A stretch of 64,000 bases of DNA from Bacteroidaceae bacterium (GCA_024398515.1 JAKSIZ010000001.1:1-64000); one strand, 5' to 3'; shown: positions 17,008 through 25,503, counted from the stretch's first letter. Notes: a model not told the origin generated them from the letters alone. Made by a program: numbers and translations.

Positions 17008-18257
17008 TTGTAAAACCATTCAAGGGCATACGCCCTCCAAAAGCACTCGTTGAAGAGGTTGAAAGCCGTCCTTACGACGTATTGAACTCGGAAGAAGCAC
17101 GTGCCGAGGCTGGCGACAACGAGAAAAGCTTATACCATATTATTAAGCCTGAGATCAACTTCACTGAAGGAACAAGCGAATACGACCCAAAAGTGTATGA
17201 GAGTGCTGCCGAACATTTCCAGGCATTCCAAGACAAAGGTTGGCTTGTTCAGGACGATAAAGAGCAGTATTATATCTATGCCCAGACAATGAACGGCAAA
17301 ACGCAGTACGGACTTGTGGTTTGTGCATACGTTGACGATTACATGACAGGCAAGATTAAGAAGCATGAACTCACTCGCCGCGACAAGGAAGAGGACCGCA
17401 TGAAACACGTTCGCATCAACAATGCAAACGTTGAACCCGTGTTCTTTGCATATAAGGACAACGAAGTTCTTATGCAGATGATTGCAAAATATGCTGCTAC
17501 AGAACCTGAATATGACTTCATTGCACCTATCGATGGCTTCGGTCACAAGTTCTGGTGCATCACTGACGATGCCGACATTGCTACGATTACGGCTGAGTTC
17601 ACAGCCATGCCTGCAATGTACATTGCCGATGGTCATCACCGTAGTGCAGCGGCTGCACTTGTCGGAGCAGAGAAAGCTAAGCAGAATCCTAACCACAAGG
17701 GCGACGAGGAATACAACTATTTCATGGCTGTATGCTTCCCTGCATCGCAGTTGACTATCCTTGACTACAACCGCGTTGTTAAGGATTTGAACGGTCTTTC
17801 AAGCGAAGAATTCCTTGCTGCTCTTGCAAAGAATTTCGAAGTATCACTTGTTGAAAGCGAAGAAATCGCTGCCATCAAGCCTCAGAAGCTTCATCAATTC
17901 TCGCTCTATCTTGACAAGAAATGGTATCACCTCGACGCAAAAGAAGGCACATTCGACAACAACGACCCTATCGGAGTTCTCGATGTTGACATCTCATCGC
18001 GCCTTATACTCGACGAAATCCTCAACATCGGCGACCTGCGTTCATCGCAGCGCATCGACTTTGTAGGCGGTCTTCGCGGTCTGGGCGAGCTTGTTCGTCG
18101 TGTCGATTCAGGCGAAATGCGTGCTGCATTGGCACTTTATCCTGTGTCGATGAAGCAAATTATGGACATTGCCGACAGCGGAAAGATCATGCCACCAAAG
18201 GCTACATGGTTCGAACCAAAGCTCCGCAGCGGCTTGGTCATCCATAAGCTTTCATAA
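17004..18257 (+). CDS. DUF1015 family protein
   Basis: A 417-residue cytoplasmic protein of the DUF1015 family, which is widely linked to serC-serA in Bacteroidetes and other phyla. MIVKPFKGIRPP at the start and the central YIADGHHRSAAA (about residues 207-218) are family hallmarks; the latter resembles the ParB-superfamily G-x-HR-x-x-A nucleotide-binding box. It starts four bases before the serA stop, so the two are translationally coupled. A role in serine metabolism is suggested by context only. Confidence 0.9.
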   Translation: MIVKPFKGIRPPKALVEEVESRPYDVLNSEEARAEAGDNEKSLYHIIKPEINFTEGTSEYDPKVYESAAEHFQAFQDKGWLVQDDKEQYYIYAQTMNGKTQYGLVVCAYVDDYMTGKIKKHELTRRDKEEDRMKHVRINNANVEPVFFAYKDNEVLMQMIAKYAATEPEYDFIAPIDGFGHKFWCITDDADIATITAEFTAMPAMYIADGHHRSAAAALVGAEKAKQNPNHKGDEEYNYFMAVCFPASQLTILDYNRVVKDLNGLSSEEFLAALAKNFEVSLVESEEIAAIKPQKLHQFSLYLDKKWYHLDAKEGTFDNNDPIGVLDVDISSRLILDEILNIGDLRSSQRIDFVGGLRGLGELVRRVDSGEMRAALALYPVSMKQIMDIADSGKIMPPKATWFEPKLRSGLVIHKLS

Positions 18258-18260
18258 ATT

Positions 18261-18284
18261 CTATAGCTACTATAGTCCCTATAG
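18261..18284. repeat. Three CTATAG hexamers at 9-bp spacing
   Basis: CTATAG occurs at 18261, 18270 and 18279, each palindromic and each 9 bases from the next, in the gap between the DUF1015 gene and the YigZ-family start at 18292. It may be a short tandem repeat or a binding site cluster. Confidence 0.5.
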
Positions 18285-18291
18285 CATCTAT

Positions 18292-18876
18292 ATGAACGAT
18301 ACTTACACAACCATAAGCAATAAAATCGGCCGAGGAACCTACTCTGAAAAGCGGAGTAAGTTCCTCGCTTTTTCTCATCATGTCGAGTCGGCCGACGAAA
18401 TAAAAACCATCATTGCAGCCTATCGCAAGCAATACTACGACGCTCGGCACGTATGCTACGCCTATATGTTAGGCTATGAACGGACCGATTTCCGTGCCAA
18501 CGACGACGGTGAACCATCGTCAACTGCAGGTAAGCCTATACTCGGACAAATCAATTCAAACTCGCTGACAAACATTCTCATCGTCGTAGTTCGCTATTAT
18601 GGCGGCGTAAATCTTGGCACAAGCGGGCTCATCGTGGCTTATCGCGAGGCTGCAAAACTTGCTATCGAGGACTCGGAAATAGAGCAACGCCTCGTAGAAG
18701 AGACCATAACACATCACTTCTCCTACATTGAAATGAACGATGTGATGAAGGTTATAAAGGAGTTGAACCCACGAATAATATCGCAAAACTTCGATAATAC
18801 TTGCGAAATTGTTCTTTCCATCCGCAAGTCGTTGGCCCCACAACTCAGGTCAAAGCTTGGTATTATCGAGCCATGA
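18292..18876 (+). CDS. YigZ/IMPACT family protein
   Basis: A 194-residue protein with the UPF0029 (IMPACT N-terminal) domain. The segment DDGEPSSTAGKPIL (about residues 68-81) and VVVRYYGGVNLG are family hallmarks. Homologues such as E. coli YigZ and yeast Yih1 are linked to translation control, but the bacterial function is unsettled. The start at 18292 (MNDTYTTISNKIGRGTYSEK) is used; a longer frame from 18169 lies within the DUF1015 gene. The stop overlaps the radical SAM gene start by four bases. Confidence 0.88.
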   Translation: MNDTYTTISNKIGRGTYSEKRSKFLAFSHHVESADEIKTIIAAYRKQYYDARHVCYAYMLGYERTDFRANDDGEPSSTAGKPILGQINSNSLTNILIVVVRYYGGVNLGTSGLIVAYREAAKLAIEDSEIEQRLVEETITHHFSYIEMNDVMKVIKELNPRIISQNFDNTCEIVLSIRKSLAPQLRSKLGIIEP

Positions 18877-19766
18877 AGTCATACAACGATTACGGAACCT
18901 GGATTAGAAATCGCTTTCCTTATAGGGTACAAAAGATTTCTATCGACGCAGGATTTACCTGTCCCAACCGTGATGGAAGCAAAGGACGAGGCGGTTGCGT
19001 CTTCTGCGACAACAATACTTTCAACCCATCCTACTGCAATAAATCGAAGACCATAACGCAACAGTTAGAGGAAGGCAAGGCTTTCTTTGCGCGGAAATAC
19101 CCTGATATGAAGTATCTGGCATACTTCCAAGCCTTCAGCAACACATACGCCCCACTCCAACACCTGCGCAAACTCTACGAAGAAGCACTGCAAGTGAAGG
19201 ATGTCGTAGGCCTTGTCATTGCCACACGCCCCGACTGTATCGACGACGAAAAGCTTGATTACCTGCAGGAACTGAGCCGTAGAACCTTCCTCATCGTAGA
19301 ATACGGCGTAGAGAGTTGCAACAACGAAACATTGCGAATCATCAACCGAGGTCACACATTCGAGTGCAGCCAAGAGGCAATACGAAAGACTCACGAGCGC
19401 GGCATCACCGTCGGAGCACACATCATCCTCGGCTTGCCTGGCGAAGACCGAGAGGAAATCATCAGGCAGATACCGCTTGTGTCGTCACTCGAGATTGACA
19501 TTCTCAAACTGCATCAGATGCAAATCATCAAGGGCACAAAGCTTGACAGCGACTTCACCCCACGCCCAACGATATTCAGCGTTGACGAATACATCGCCCT
19601 CATAGCCGAATACATCCGCCGCATACGCAAGAACATAGTGATGGAACGATTCGTCTCGCAGTCGCCCAAAGAACTGTTGGTCGCCCCTAACTGGGGATTG
19701 AAAAATCATGAGTTCACCGATAGGCTCGACAACTATCTCAAGTCTCATTCCCCATCATCCCATTAA
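18873..19766 (+). CDS. TIGR01212 family radical SAM protein
   Basis: A 297-residue radical S-adenosylmethionine enzyme. The N-terminus has the family cluster motif CPNRDGSKGRGGCVFC (three cysteines, about residues 30-45), unlike the standard CxxxCxxC but typical of TIGR01212 (YhcC-like) proteins. LIVEYGVES and GAHIILGLPGEDREE are further matches to the Elp3-like radical SAM fold. The substrate is not known. The ATG at 18873 overlaps the yigZ-family stop, implying co-translation. A triple-palindrome element follows it. Confidence 0.9.
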   Translation: MKSYNDYGTWIRNRFPYRVQKISIDAGFTCPNRDGSKGRGGCVFCDNNTFNPSYCNKSKTITQQLEEGKAFFARKYPDMKYLAYFQAFSNTYAPLQHLRKLYEEALQVKDVVGLVIATRPDCIDDEKLDYLQELSRRTFLIVEYGVESCNNETLRIINRGHTFECSQEAIRKTHERGITVGAHIILGLPGEDREEIIRQIPLVSSLEIDILKLHQMQIIKGTKLDSDFTPRPTIFSVDEYIALIAEYIRRIRKNIVMERFVSQSPKELLVAPNWGLKNHEFTDRLDNYLKSHSPSSH

Positions 19767-19777
19767 GCGTTGCTCAG

Positions 19778-19882
19778 GTTGAGCGTTAAAGTCAGCCAAA
19801 CATTGCTGCAATGTTGAGTCGAACATTGCTCCAATGTTGGGACTAACATTGCAGCAATGTTTTTACGAGTCAAGCGTTCAAC
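19778..19882. repeat. Triple-palindrome element, copy 2
   Basis: Units at 19799-19815, 19822-19838 and 19845-19861, each of the AACATTGC-n-GCAATGTT type (the second imperfect, as in copy 1), at a 23-bp period. Left arm GTTGAGCGTTAAA (19778-19790) and right arm GTCAAGCGTTCAAC (19869-19882) resemble copy 1. A further downstream CAACCGCAC near 19894 is shared with the flanks of copies 1 and 3. It lies between the radical SAM gene and the aldose epimerase promoter. Confidence 0.9.
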
Positions 19883-19961
19883 TCAAGAAACCCAACCGCA
19901 CAAGGTAAGAAACGAAAAGGCAGGTAATGTGAAATTATTAACAAAGTTTTAGCATCTTTAT

Positions 19962-19992
19962 TTTGTCAAGTAAAAAAAATTCCCTAAATTTG
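19962..19992 (+). promoter_or_regulatory. Consensus promoter of the aldose epimerase-galK operon
   Basis: TTTG (19962-19965), 19 bases, TAAATTTG (19985-19992): a full consensus match, 27 bases before the ATG at 20020. It shows that the longer frame from 19963 is not the true start. Confidence 0.8.
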
Positions 19993-20019
19993 CACCAAAG
20001 TATATTAAACAACCAAGAT

Positions 20020-21102
20020 ATGAATACAGAGACAGAATTCCTGTGTGGTCTGAAGAGAGAAGATTTCCAGACCACAGTCAACGGCAAACAGACAGACTTG
20101 TTTGTACTCAAAAACAGTAAAGGCAACGAAGTTGCACTCACAAATTATGGTGGCGCAATTGTCGCAATAATGGTACCCGACCGCAATGGCAACATTGCAA
20201 ACATTATTCAGGGACACGACAACATCCACGACGTCATCAACAGTCCAGAACCTTATCTTTCAACCCTCATCGGACGTTTCGGCAACCGCATAGCAAAGGG
20301 CCGCTTCACGCTCAACGGCAAGGAGTACCAGCTCAGCCAAAACGAAGGCGAAACATGCCTGCATGGTGGACCAACCGGATTCCACAAACGCGTATGGGAT
20401 GCACATCCACTCAGCGAAAACAGCATAGCACTCACCTATACGGCAGCATACGGCGAAGAGAGTTTCACGGGCGAAATGAAGGTGGCTGTAGAGTTTACTT
20501 TCAACGACAACGACGAGCTGATACTCGATTATTTCGCTACAACAAACAAAAAGACAATCGTAAATCTCACGCATCATGGTTACTTCTCACTCGCAGGAAT
20601 AGCTAATCCAACGCCTACAATTGAGAATATGCAGTGCGAAATCAACGCCGACTTCTTCCTCCCAATCGACGAAAAGTGCATCCCAACCGGTGAAATACGC
20701 AAGGTTGAAGGCACACCTTTCGACTTCCGCAAGGCTAAGGCAATAGGTCAGGACATAGAATCAGACTGCGAACAAATAAAGTTTGGCGCAGGTTATGACC
20801 ACTGTTTCGTATTGAATAAGCGTGAAGAAGGCGAACTCAGCTTTGCAGCAAAGGTAGTTGAACCAGTCAGTGGACGCAGCATGAAGGTTTATACAACCGA
20901 ACCAGGAGTGCAGGTTTACACCGACAATTGGGGCAGCGGATGCCCAGGACAGCATGGTGCAACGTTCCCAAAGCGCAGTGCAGTATGCTTCGAATGCCAG
21001 CATTTCCCTGATAGTCCTAATCGTCCTTACTTCCCATCAGTAGTGCTCGAACCAGGACAAAAATACATTCAGAAGACGATTTACGCTTTCGGAGTAGAAT
21101 AA
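20020..21102 (+). CDS. galM: Aldose 1-epimerase (galactose mutarotase)
   Basis: A 360-residue enzyme interconverting alpha and beta anomers of galactose so that GalK can act. Family landmarks are LTNYGGAIVAI, GRFGNRIAKGRF, the catalytic-region histidine in LTHHGYFSLAG and the C-terminal FECQHFPDSPNRPYFPS. No signal peptide is seen at the chosen start, so it should be cytoplasmic. The start follows a consensus promoter. galK is next, 91 bases downstream, giving a short Leloir-pathway pair; no galactose transporter gene is adjacent. Confidence 0.93.
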   Translation: MNTETEFLCGLKREDFQTTVNGKQTDLFVLKNSKGNEVALTNYGGAIVAIMVPDRNGNIANIIQGHDNIHDVINSPEPYLSTLIGRFGNRIAKGRFTLNGKEYQLSQNEGETCLHGGPTGFHKRVWDAHPLSENSIALTYTAAYGEESFTGEMKVAVEFTFNDNDELILDYFATTNKKTIVNLTHHGYFSLAGIANPTPTIENMQCEINADFFLPIDEKCIPTGEIRKVEGTPFDFRKAKAIGQDIESDCEQIKFGAGYDHCFVLNKREEGELSFAAKVVEPVSGRSMKVYTTEPGVQVYTDNWGSGCPGQHGATFPKRSAVCFECQHFPDSPNRPYFPSVVLEPGQKYIQKTIYAFGVE

Positions 21103-21193
21103 TAATTGGTCTTCGGTTTTAGTTTTTAGGTTTAATCCATAACCCACAACCGACAACCGTAATAATTAAAAATAAAACTTTTAATCATACAAC

Positions 21194-22357
21194 ATGTTAG
21201 AAATTGATTATGTAAGGAGTCGTTTCATCAAGCATTTCGATGGAAAGACAGGAAACATATACGCATCACCAGGCCGTGTAAACCTCATTGGCGAACATAC
21301 TGACTATAATGGTGGCTTCGTCATGCCAGGAGCAATCGACAAAGAACTTATGGCTGAGATACGTCCAAACGGTACAAACAAGGTAATGTGTTACTCAATC
21401 GACCAAAAAGACCGCGTTGAGTTTGCAGTTGACGACCCTGAAGGACCGCGTACAAGTTGGGCACGATATATATATGGTGTGGTTCAGGAAATGCGTAAAC
21501 ATGGCGTTGACGTGAAAGGATTCCATACAGCATTCGCAGGAGACGTGCCGCTCGGAGCAGGTATGTCGTCGTCGGCAGCACTCGAAAGTTGTTTTGCCTA
21601 CGCACTCAACGACCTGTTTGCCGACAATAAAATAGAGAAGTTTGAACTTGCACTCGTAGGACAGGCAACAGAACACAACTATGTTGGCGTGAATTGTGGC
21701 ATCATGGACCAGTTTGCAAGCGTGTTTGGAAAGAAAGACAACCTCATGCGCCTCGATTGTCGAAGCATGGAATATGAGTATTTACCGTTCAATCCAGTGG
21801 GTTACAAAGTCGTGTTGCTCGACTCTCTTGTGAAGCATGAACTCGCTTCTTCGGCTTACAACGACCGTAGAAAAAGCTGCGAAAACGTTGTTGCAGCAGT
21901 GAAGGCAAAGTATCCAGAGCAAAAAATAGAACTTCTTCGCGACGTAAATTGGGATATGCTTAAGAGCGTTCAAGGCGAAGTAAGCGCAGAAGACTACAAG
22001 CGTGCAGCATTCTTTGTGGGCGAAACTGACCGCGTGATGGGTGTCAGCGAGGCTCTCAAGAATGGAGATTATGCAAAAGTCGGTGAGTTGATGTATGCCA
22101 CTCACGAGGCTTTGAGCAAAGAATACGAGGTTTCTTGCGAGGAACTTGACTTCCTCAACGACATCTCGAAAGCGAATGGAGTGACTGGTTCACGCATTAT
22201 GGGTGGCGGATTTGGCGGCTGTACAATCAATCTTGTAAAGGAAGAATTGCACGACAAGTTCGTTGCTGATGCCGTACAGAAGTATGCAGACAAGTATGGC
22301 AAACGCCCTAAGATTTATAATGTAATCATTTCCGACGGTGCGCACAAAGTATGCTAA
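21194..22357 (+). CDS. galK: Galactokinase
   Basis: A 387-residue GHMP kinase phosphorylating galactose at C1. The galactokinase signature GRVNLIGEHTDYNGGFVMP (about residues 30-48), the ATP-binding PLGAGMSSSAAL, and GGGFGGCTINLV near the C-terminus are all present. Length is normal. An intrinsic terminator begins 11 bases after the stop, but that sequence also encodes the signal peptide of the next, overlapping frame. Confidence 0.96.
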   Translation: MLEIDYVRSRFIKHFDGKTGNIYASPGRVNLIGEHTDYNGGFVMPGAIDKELMAEIRPNGTNKVMCYSIDQKDRVEFAVDDPEGPRTSWARYIYGVVQEMRKHGVDVKGFHTAFAGDVPLGAGMSSSAALESCFAYALNDLFADNKIEKFELALVGQATEHNYVGVNCGIMDQFASVFGKKDNLMRLDCRSMEYEYLPFNPVGYKVVLLDSLVKHELASSAYNDRRKSCENVVAAVKAKYPEQKIELLRDVNWDMLKSVQGEVSAEDYKRAAFFVGETDRVMGVSEALKNGDYAKVGELMYATHEALSKEYEVSCEELDFLNDISKANGVTGSRIMGGGFGGCTINLVKEELHDKFVADAVQKYADKYGKRPKIYNVIISDGAHKVC

Positions 22358-23150
22358 TGTAATTATAGAAGCTATAGTTATCCTTGCTATAGCTTCTTTT
22401 TTTTCCTGCGGTGGCAATAGGACAGACGCAAATCAACGCTGGATTGACTCTGACTCCATCGCAACAGCAACGCTGGATTCGCTTGAAGCATTGCTCGACA
22501 GTACCATGCCACATGGTGCCGACGAACTCTTCAACGACTTCTTCTTCAACTTTGCAGGCAATCCCCGACTGCAGAAACAGCGCATGACAACCGACAACAG
22601 CCATTGGTCATACAATTCTTTCTTCATGGAACAGGGCTACTACACGCCGATTTTCGACACTTCCGACCAGATAGAACTGCAAAACGATACAAGCCTGACA
22701 ACTGCCAAAGTCGAAAAAATCTTCCTAAAACTGAACAGCATCAAGCAATATACTTTCCACAAACTAAAGGGTTACTGGATGCTCACCGACATTGACACAC
22801 TGAAAATCACCGATAGTCCAAACGGCTCATTCCTGCAATTCTACTTCAGATTTGCCAATGACAACAAGTTCCAGATGCAGAGTCTTGCCGACCCGATAAA
22901 GTTTATTGGCCCTGATCCGGACAATGATTTCGACACACTCGAAGGCGAGATACTGCCGGAAACATGGAATGCATTCTGTCCAGATTTGCCAAAAGACATC
23001 GTATTCAACATTATCTATGGCGAGCAGAAACCTTCAGCAAGCAAACAAAAGATATTCATAATCAACGGAATTGCCAATGGTCTTGAGATAAGATTGTACT
23101 TTGAGCAGGACAAACTCGGCAAATGGAAACTCACAAAACTTGAGCAATGA
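22338..23150 (+). CDS. DUF4348-like lipoprotein
   Basis: A 270-residue predicted lipoprotein: basic N-terminus, hydrophobic core (about residues 8-22) and lipobox ASFFSC with the acylated Cys near residue 24. ELFNDFFFNFA and the following region resemble the DUF4348 family of Bacteroidetes; function unknown. The only suitable start is GTG at 22338, 20 bases inside galK. The codons for its signal peptide overlap a strong terminator hairpin, so its expression probably depends on ribosomes coming from galK. Its stop overlaps the murB start (ATGA). Confidence 0.72.
   Translation: MRTKYANVIIEAIVILAIASFFSCGGNRTDANQRWIDSDSIATATLDSLEALLDSTMPHGADELFNDFFFNFAGNPRLQKQRMTTDNSHWSYNSFFMEQGYYTPIFDTSDQIELQNDTSLTTAKVEKIFLKLNSIKQYTFHKLKGYWMLTDIDTLKITDSPNGSFLQFYFRFANDNKFQMQSLADPIKFIGPDPDNDFDTLEGEILPETWNAFCPDLPKDIVFNIIYGEQKPSASKQKIFIINGIANGLEIRLYFEQDKLGKWKLTKLEQ
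22368..22404 (+). terminator. Intrinsic terminator after galK, inside the next reading frame
   Basis: GAAGCTATAG (22368-22377) pairs perfectly with CTATAGCTTC (22387-22396) around a 9-base loop and is followed by eight T (22397-22404). This is a textbook intrinsic terminator, yet it lies within the signal-peptide codons of the downstream lipoprotein. Confidence 0.75.
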
Positions 23151-24160
23151 AGCAGTGCAACGACTATAGTCTTTTGCAGCACAACACGTTTGGAATCGAC
23201 GCGAAGTGCCGTCTTTTCATCGAATACGACTCATTGGATGAGCTAATGTTGGCGGTGAAAACACTGAAAATGCCGTTTCTGCACATTGGACAAGGCAGCA
23301 ATCTGCTCTTTACTCAAGACTTCAACGGCACCATTCTCCACTCTGCCATCAAGGGAATCAACGTGAAAGAACGCCTCACGGGTGGCGATGTGTTGCTTGA
23401 AGTGGGCAGTGGAGAGACGTGGGACGACGTTGTAGAATACTGCGTAAGCCACAATCTTCACGGTGCGGAGAACCTAAGTCTCATCCCAGGCGAGGCTGGT
23501 GCTGCCGCGGTACAAAACATCGGAGCATACGGATCGGAGATAAAAGACATCGTCCACGAGGTTCATTGCATCGACATTTCTTCGGGAGAACTGCGCAAAT
23601 TCAACGCTGACGAGTGCAAATATGCCTACAGAAAAAGCATTTTCAAAACGGAACTGAAAGGCAGATGCATTATATATAAGGTGGTACTCCGCCTTAAAAC
23701 CGAGTTCAAACCGCGGCTTGAATATGGTGGTTTGAAGTCTTATTTCGAGCAAAAAGGCGTTTCTCTTTCTTCGATTACAGCCAAAGACTTGCGCGATGCA
23801 ATCATTGAAATACGCCGTGCCAAGCTTCCTGACCCACAAATTACGGGCAATGCAGGCAGTTTCTTCATGAATCCAATCGTCGCAACCGACGTATTCAACT
23901 GCCTTATCTCTGCCTATCCTACGATGCCCCACTACCCTGCCGACGGTGGAATCAAGGTTCCTGCTGGCTGGTTGATAGAGCAATGCGGATGGAAAGGCAA
24001 GTCATTAGGCAACGCAGGTGTGTATCGAAACCAGGCACTTGTACTGGTGAACAACGGCAAAGCGACGGGCAGCGAAGTCGTAAACCTCTGCGAAACCATC
24101 CGCCGAGATGTGAAAGAAAAGTTCGGCATCACCATCAATCCTGAGGTGAATATCATTTAG
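23147..24160 (+). CDS. murB: UDP-N-acetylenolpyruvoylglucosamine reductase
   Basis: A 337-residue FAD enzyme reducing UDP-GlcNAc-enolpyruvate to UDP-MurNAc in cytoplasmic peptidoglycan synthesis. FAD-binding landmarks are LHIGQGSNLL (about residues 45-54) and IPGEAGAAAVQNIGAYGSE (about 113-131); GNAGSFFMNP and GWLIEQCGWKG are substrate-domain motifs. The length fits type I MurB. The ATG overlaps the stop of the lipoprotein gene by four bases. An 8-bp-period repeat begins 20 bases after its stop. Confidence 0.95.
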   Translation: MKQCNDYSLLQHNTFGIDAKCRLFIEYDSLDELMLAVKTLKMPFLHIGQGSNLLFTQDFNGTILHSAIKGINVKERLTGGDVLLEVGSGETWDDVVEYCVSHNLHGAENLSLIPGEAGAAAVQNIGAYGSEIKDIVHEVHCIDISSGELRKFNADECKYAYRKSIFKTELKGRCIIYKVVLRLKTEFKPRLEYGGLKSYFEQKGVSLSSITAKDLRDAIIEIRRAKLPDPQITGNAGSFFMNPIVATDVFNCLISAYPTMPHYPADGGIKVPAGWLIEQCGWKGKSLGNAGVYRNQALVLVNNGKATGSEVVNLCETIRRDVKEKFGITINPEVNII

Positions 24161-24179
24161 TTTTCTTGGGAAAGAGGGT

Positions 24180-24231
24180 TCGAATGGTCGAAAATTCGAG
24201 GTTTCGAATGTTCGAGCGTTCGATATTTCGG
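24180..24231. repeat. 8-bp-period TCGA array after murB
   Basis: TCGA starts at 24180, 24188, 24196, 24204, 24212 and 24220, with TCGG at 24228: seven octamers in exact register, the first four bases constant and the other four variable. Most units end in T, so the array reads as repeated TTCGA. It lies 20 bases after the murB stop and shares a 14-base segment with 11908-11921. Confidence 0.85.
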
Positions 24232-24295
24232 GCTTTTTTGCCTATTATCGTTTCCTTCAATAATCGTTATCGAAACAAACCTTGACGTTTTTATT

Positions 24296-24364
24296 CCACG
24301 GTGCAGACATTCATCGTACCTTTGCACCGTGGATTTCGCATGTCGAATCCAATGGTGCACCATT
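24296..24364 (+). promoter_or_regulatory. Promoter region with GGTGCA inverted repeats before the lipocalin gene
   Basis: CCACGGTGCA (24296-24305) and TGCACCGTGG (24323-24332) form a perfect 10-bp inverted repeat with a 17-base gap. A -7 element TACCTTTG (24317-24324) overlaps its right arm. A perfect 14-bp palindrome AATGGTGCACCATT follows at 24351-24364. The repeated GGTGCA core around a promoter suggests a repressor or activator site for the lipocalin-superoxide reductase operon. The -33 element is poor. Confidence 0.5.
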
Positions 24365-24420
24365 ACAATATATAGTTAGTTTTTTAAAGGTTTGTTTAAT
24401 TAAAGAAAGGAAAAAGATTT

Positions 24421-24957
24421 ATGAAAACGTTTATGACAACAGCATTACTATCGCTGTTTCCCTTTTTTGCCACGCAGGCACAAAGGTTTGACAACACGCC
24501 AATCAAGCTTAACAGCATCGAACTCTTGCTTGGAAAATGGTATGAGATAGCAAGATTAGACAACAGATTCGAGCGTGGACAGGATAATGTCACCGCATTC
24601 TACACCCAGGATGGTGACGGAAAGATCATGGTAAGCAACGTTGGATGGAAAGACGGCAAGATGAAATGTGCCACTGGGCATATAAAGCGCACCGACATGT
24701 CGGGCTTGTTGCGCGTATCGTTCTTCCGCCCTTTCTACTCCGACTATCGTGTGCTGATGCTTGGCACAGACTACTCTTATGCGCTGATTGGCGGTTCTTC
24801 CGACGACCATCTATGGTTACTCTCACGCACACCAACGCTTACACAGGCGGCACGCAATGCTCTTTTGCGTGAGGCAGCAAGCCGCGGATACACCGTGAGC
24901 CAGTTATTATGGATCGACCAGAGCAATAACATCGACAAGTTAGCAAAGAAATCATAG
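24421..24957 (+). CDS. Secreted lipocalin (Blc-like)
   Basis: A 178-residue lipocalin with an N-terminal signal peptide (residues 1-20, cleavage near TQA-QR) and no lipobox cysteine, so probably periplasmic and soluble. The lipocalin signature GKWYEIARLDNRFERG (about residues 38-53) and the C-terminal YTVSQLLW region match bacterial Blc proteins, which bind lipids or hydrophobic molecules. It is followed after 27 bases by a superoxide reductase gene, suggesting a joint stress role. An inverted-repeat promoter region lies upstream. Confidence 0.88.
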   Translation: MKTFMTTALLSLFPFFATQAQRFDNTPIKLNSIELLLGKWYEIARLDNRFERGQDNVTAFYTQDGDGKIMVSNVGWKDGKMKCATGHIKRTDMSGLLRVSFFRPFYSDYRVLMLGTDYSYALIGGSSDDHLWLLSRTPTLTQAARNALLREAASRGYTVSQLLWIDQSNNIDKLAKKS

Positions 24958-24984
24958 GTATAATCATTAAAAACAATTAAGAAT

Positions 24985-25503
24985 ATGAAAGCAAAATTTT
25001 ATCGCTGCCCTATATGCGGCAACGTCATAGTGAAATTAGTTGACAGCGGAGTTACCCCTACATGCTGCGGCAGAGAAATGGAACTTCTCCACGAGAACTC
25101 GACCGAAGGCAAGACCGAATACCACATTCCAGTCATTGAAGAAATAGATGACTGCACGGTAAACATCCGTGTGGGTCAGGAAATGCACCCTCACAGCAAG
25201 GAACATCATATAGAGTTCATACTGCTGACCACATGCGACAAGGACGGAAACGTGGGCATGATGGTGAAAGGATTACAGGCAGAGCAAAAGCCGGAACTCA
25301 CGTTCCACGTGCCGATGAAGGCTATACTCAACATCTATGCCTACTGCAACATCCACGGACTTTGGGTGAAGCATCTGAAGGAGTGCGACACGAACAGTCC
25401 TGATGCAAAGCCAAAGCAGGATGCAGAACAGTGCGGAACCTATCCAGCCTTCTGTGGCGAATGCCCGAAAGACCCAAGCGAAGCATACTACTCATGCGAC
25501 TGA
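24985..25503 (+). CDS. Desulfoferrodoxin-type superoxide reductase with C-terminal Cys-rich extension
   Basis: A 172-residue non-heme iron protein reducing superoxide to hydrogen peroxide. An N-terminal desulforedoxin-like centre (C8, C11, C27, C28) precedes the catalytic domain, with likely iron ligands H47, H68, H74, C121 and H124 (HPHSKEHH and CNIHGLW). Family members usually end near residue 125-130; here about 40 more residues carry five cysteines (C134, C150, C157, C160, C171). No signal peptide, so cytoplasmic. It lies in an apparent operon with the lipocalin. Confidence 0.85.
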   Translation: MKAKFYRCPICGNVIVKLVDSGVTPTCCGREMELLHENSTEGKTEYHIPVIEEIDDCTVNIRVGQEMHPHSKEHHIEFILLTTCDKDGNVGMMVKGLQAEQKPELTFHVPMKAILNIYAYCNIHGLWVKHLKECDTNSPDAKPKQDAEQCGTYPAFCGECPKDPSEAYYSCD

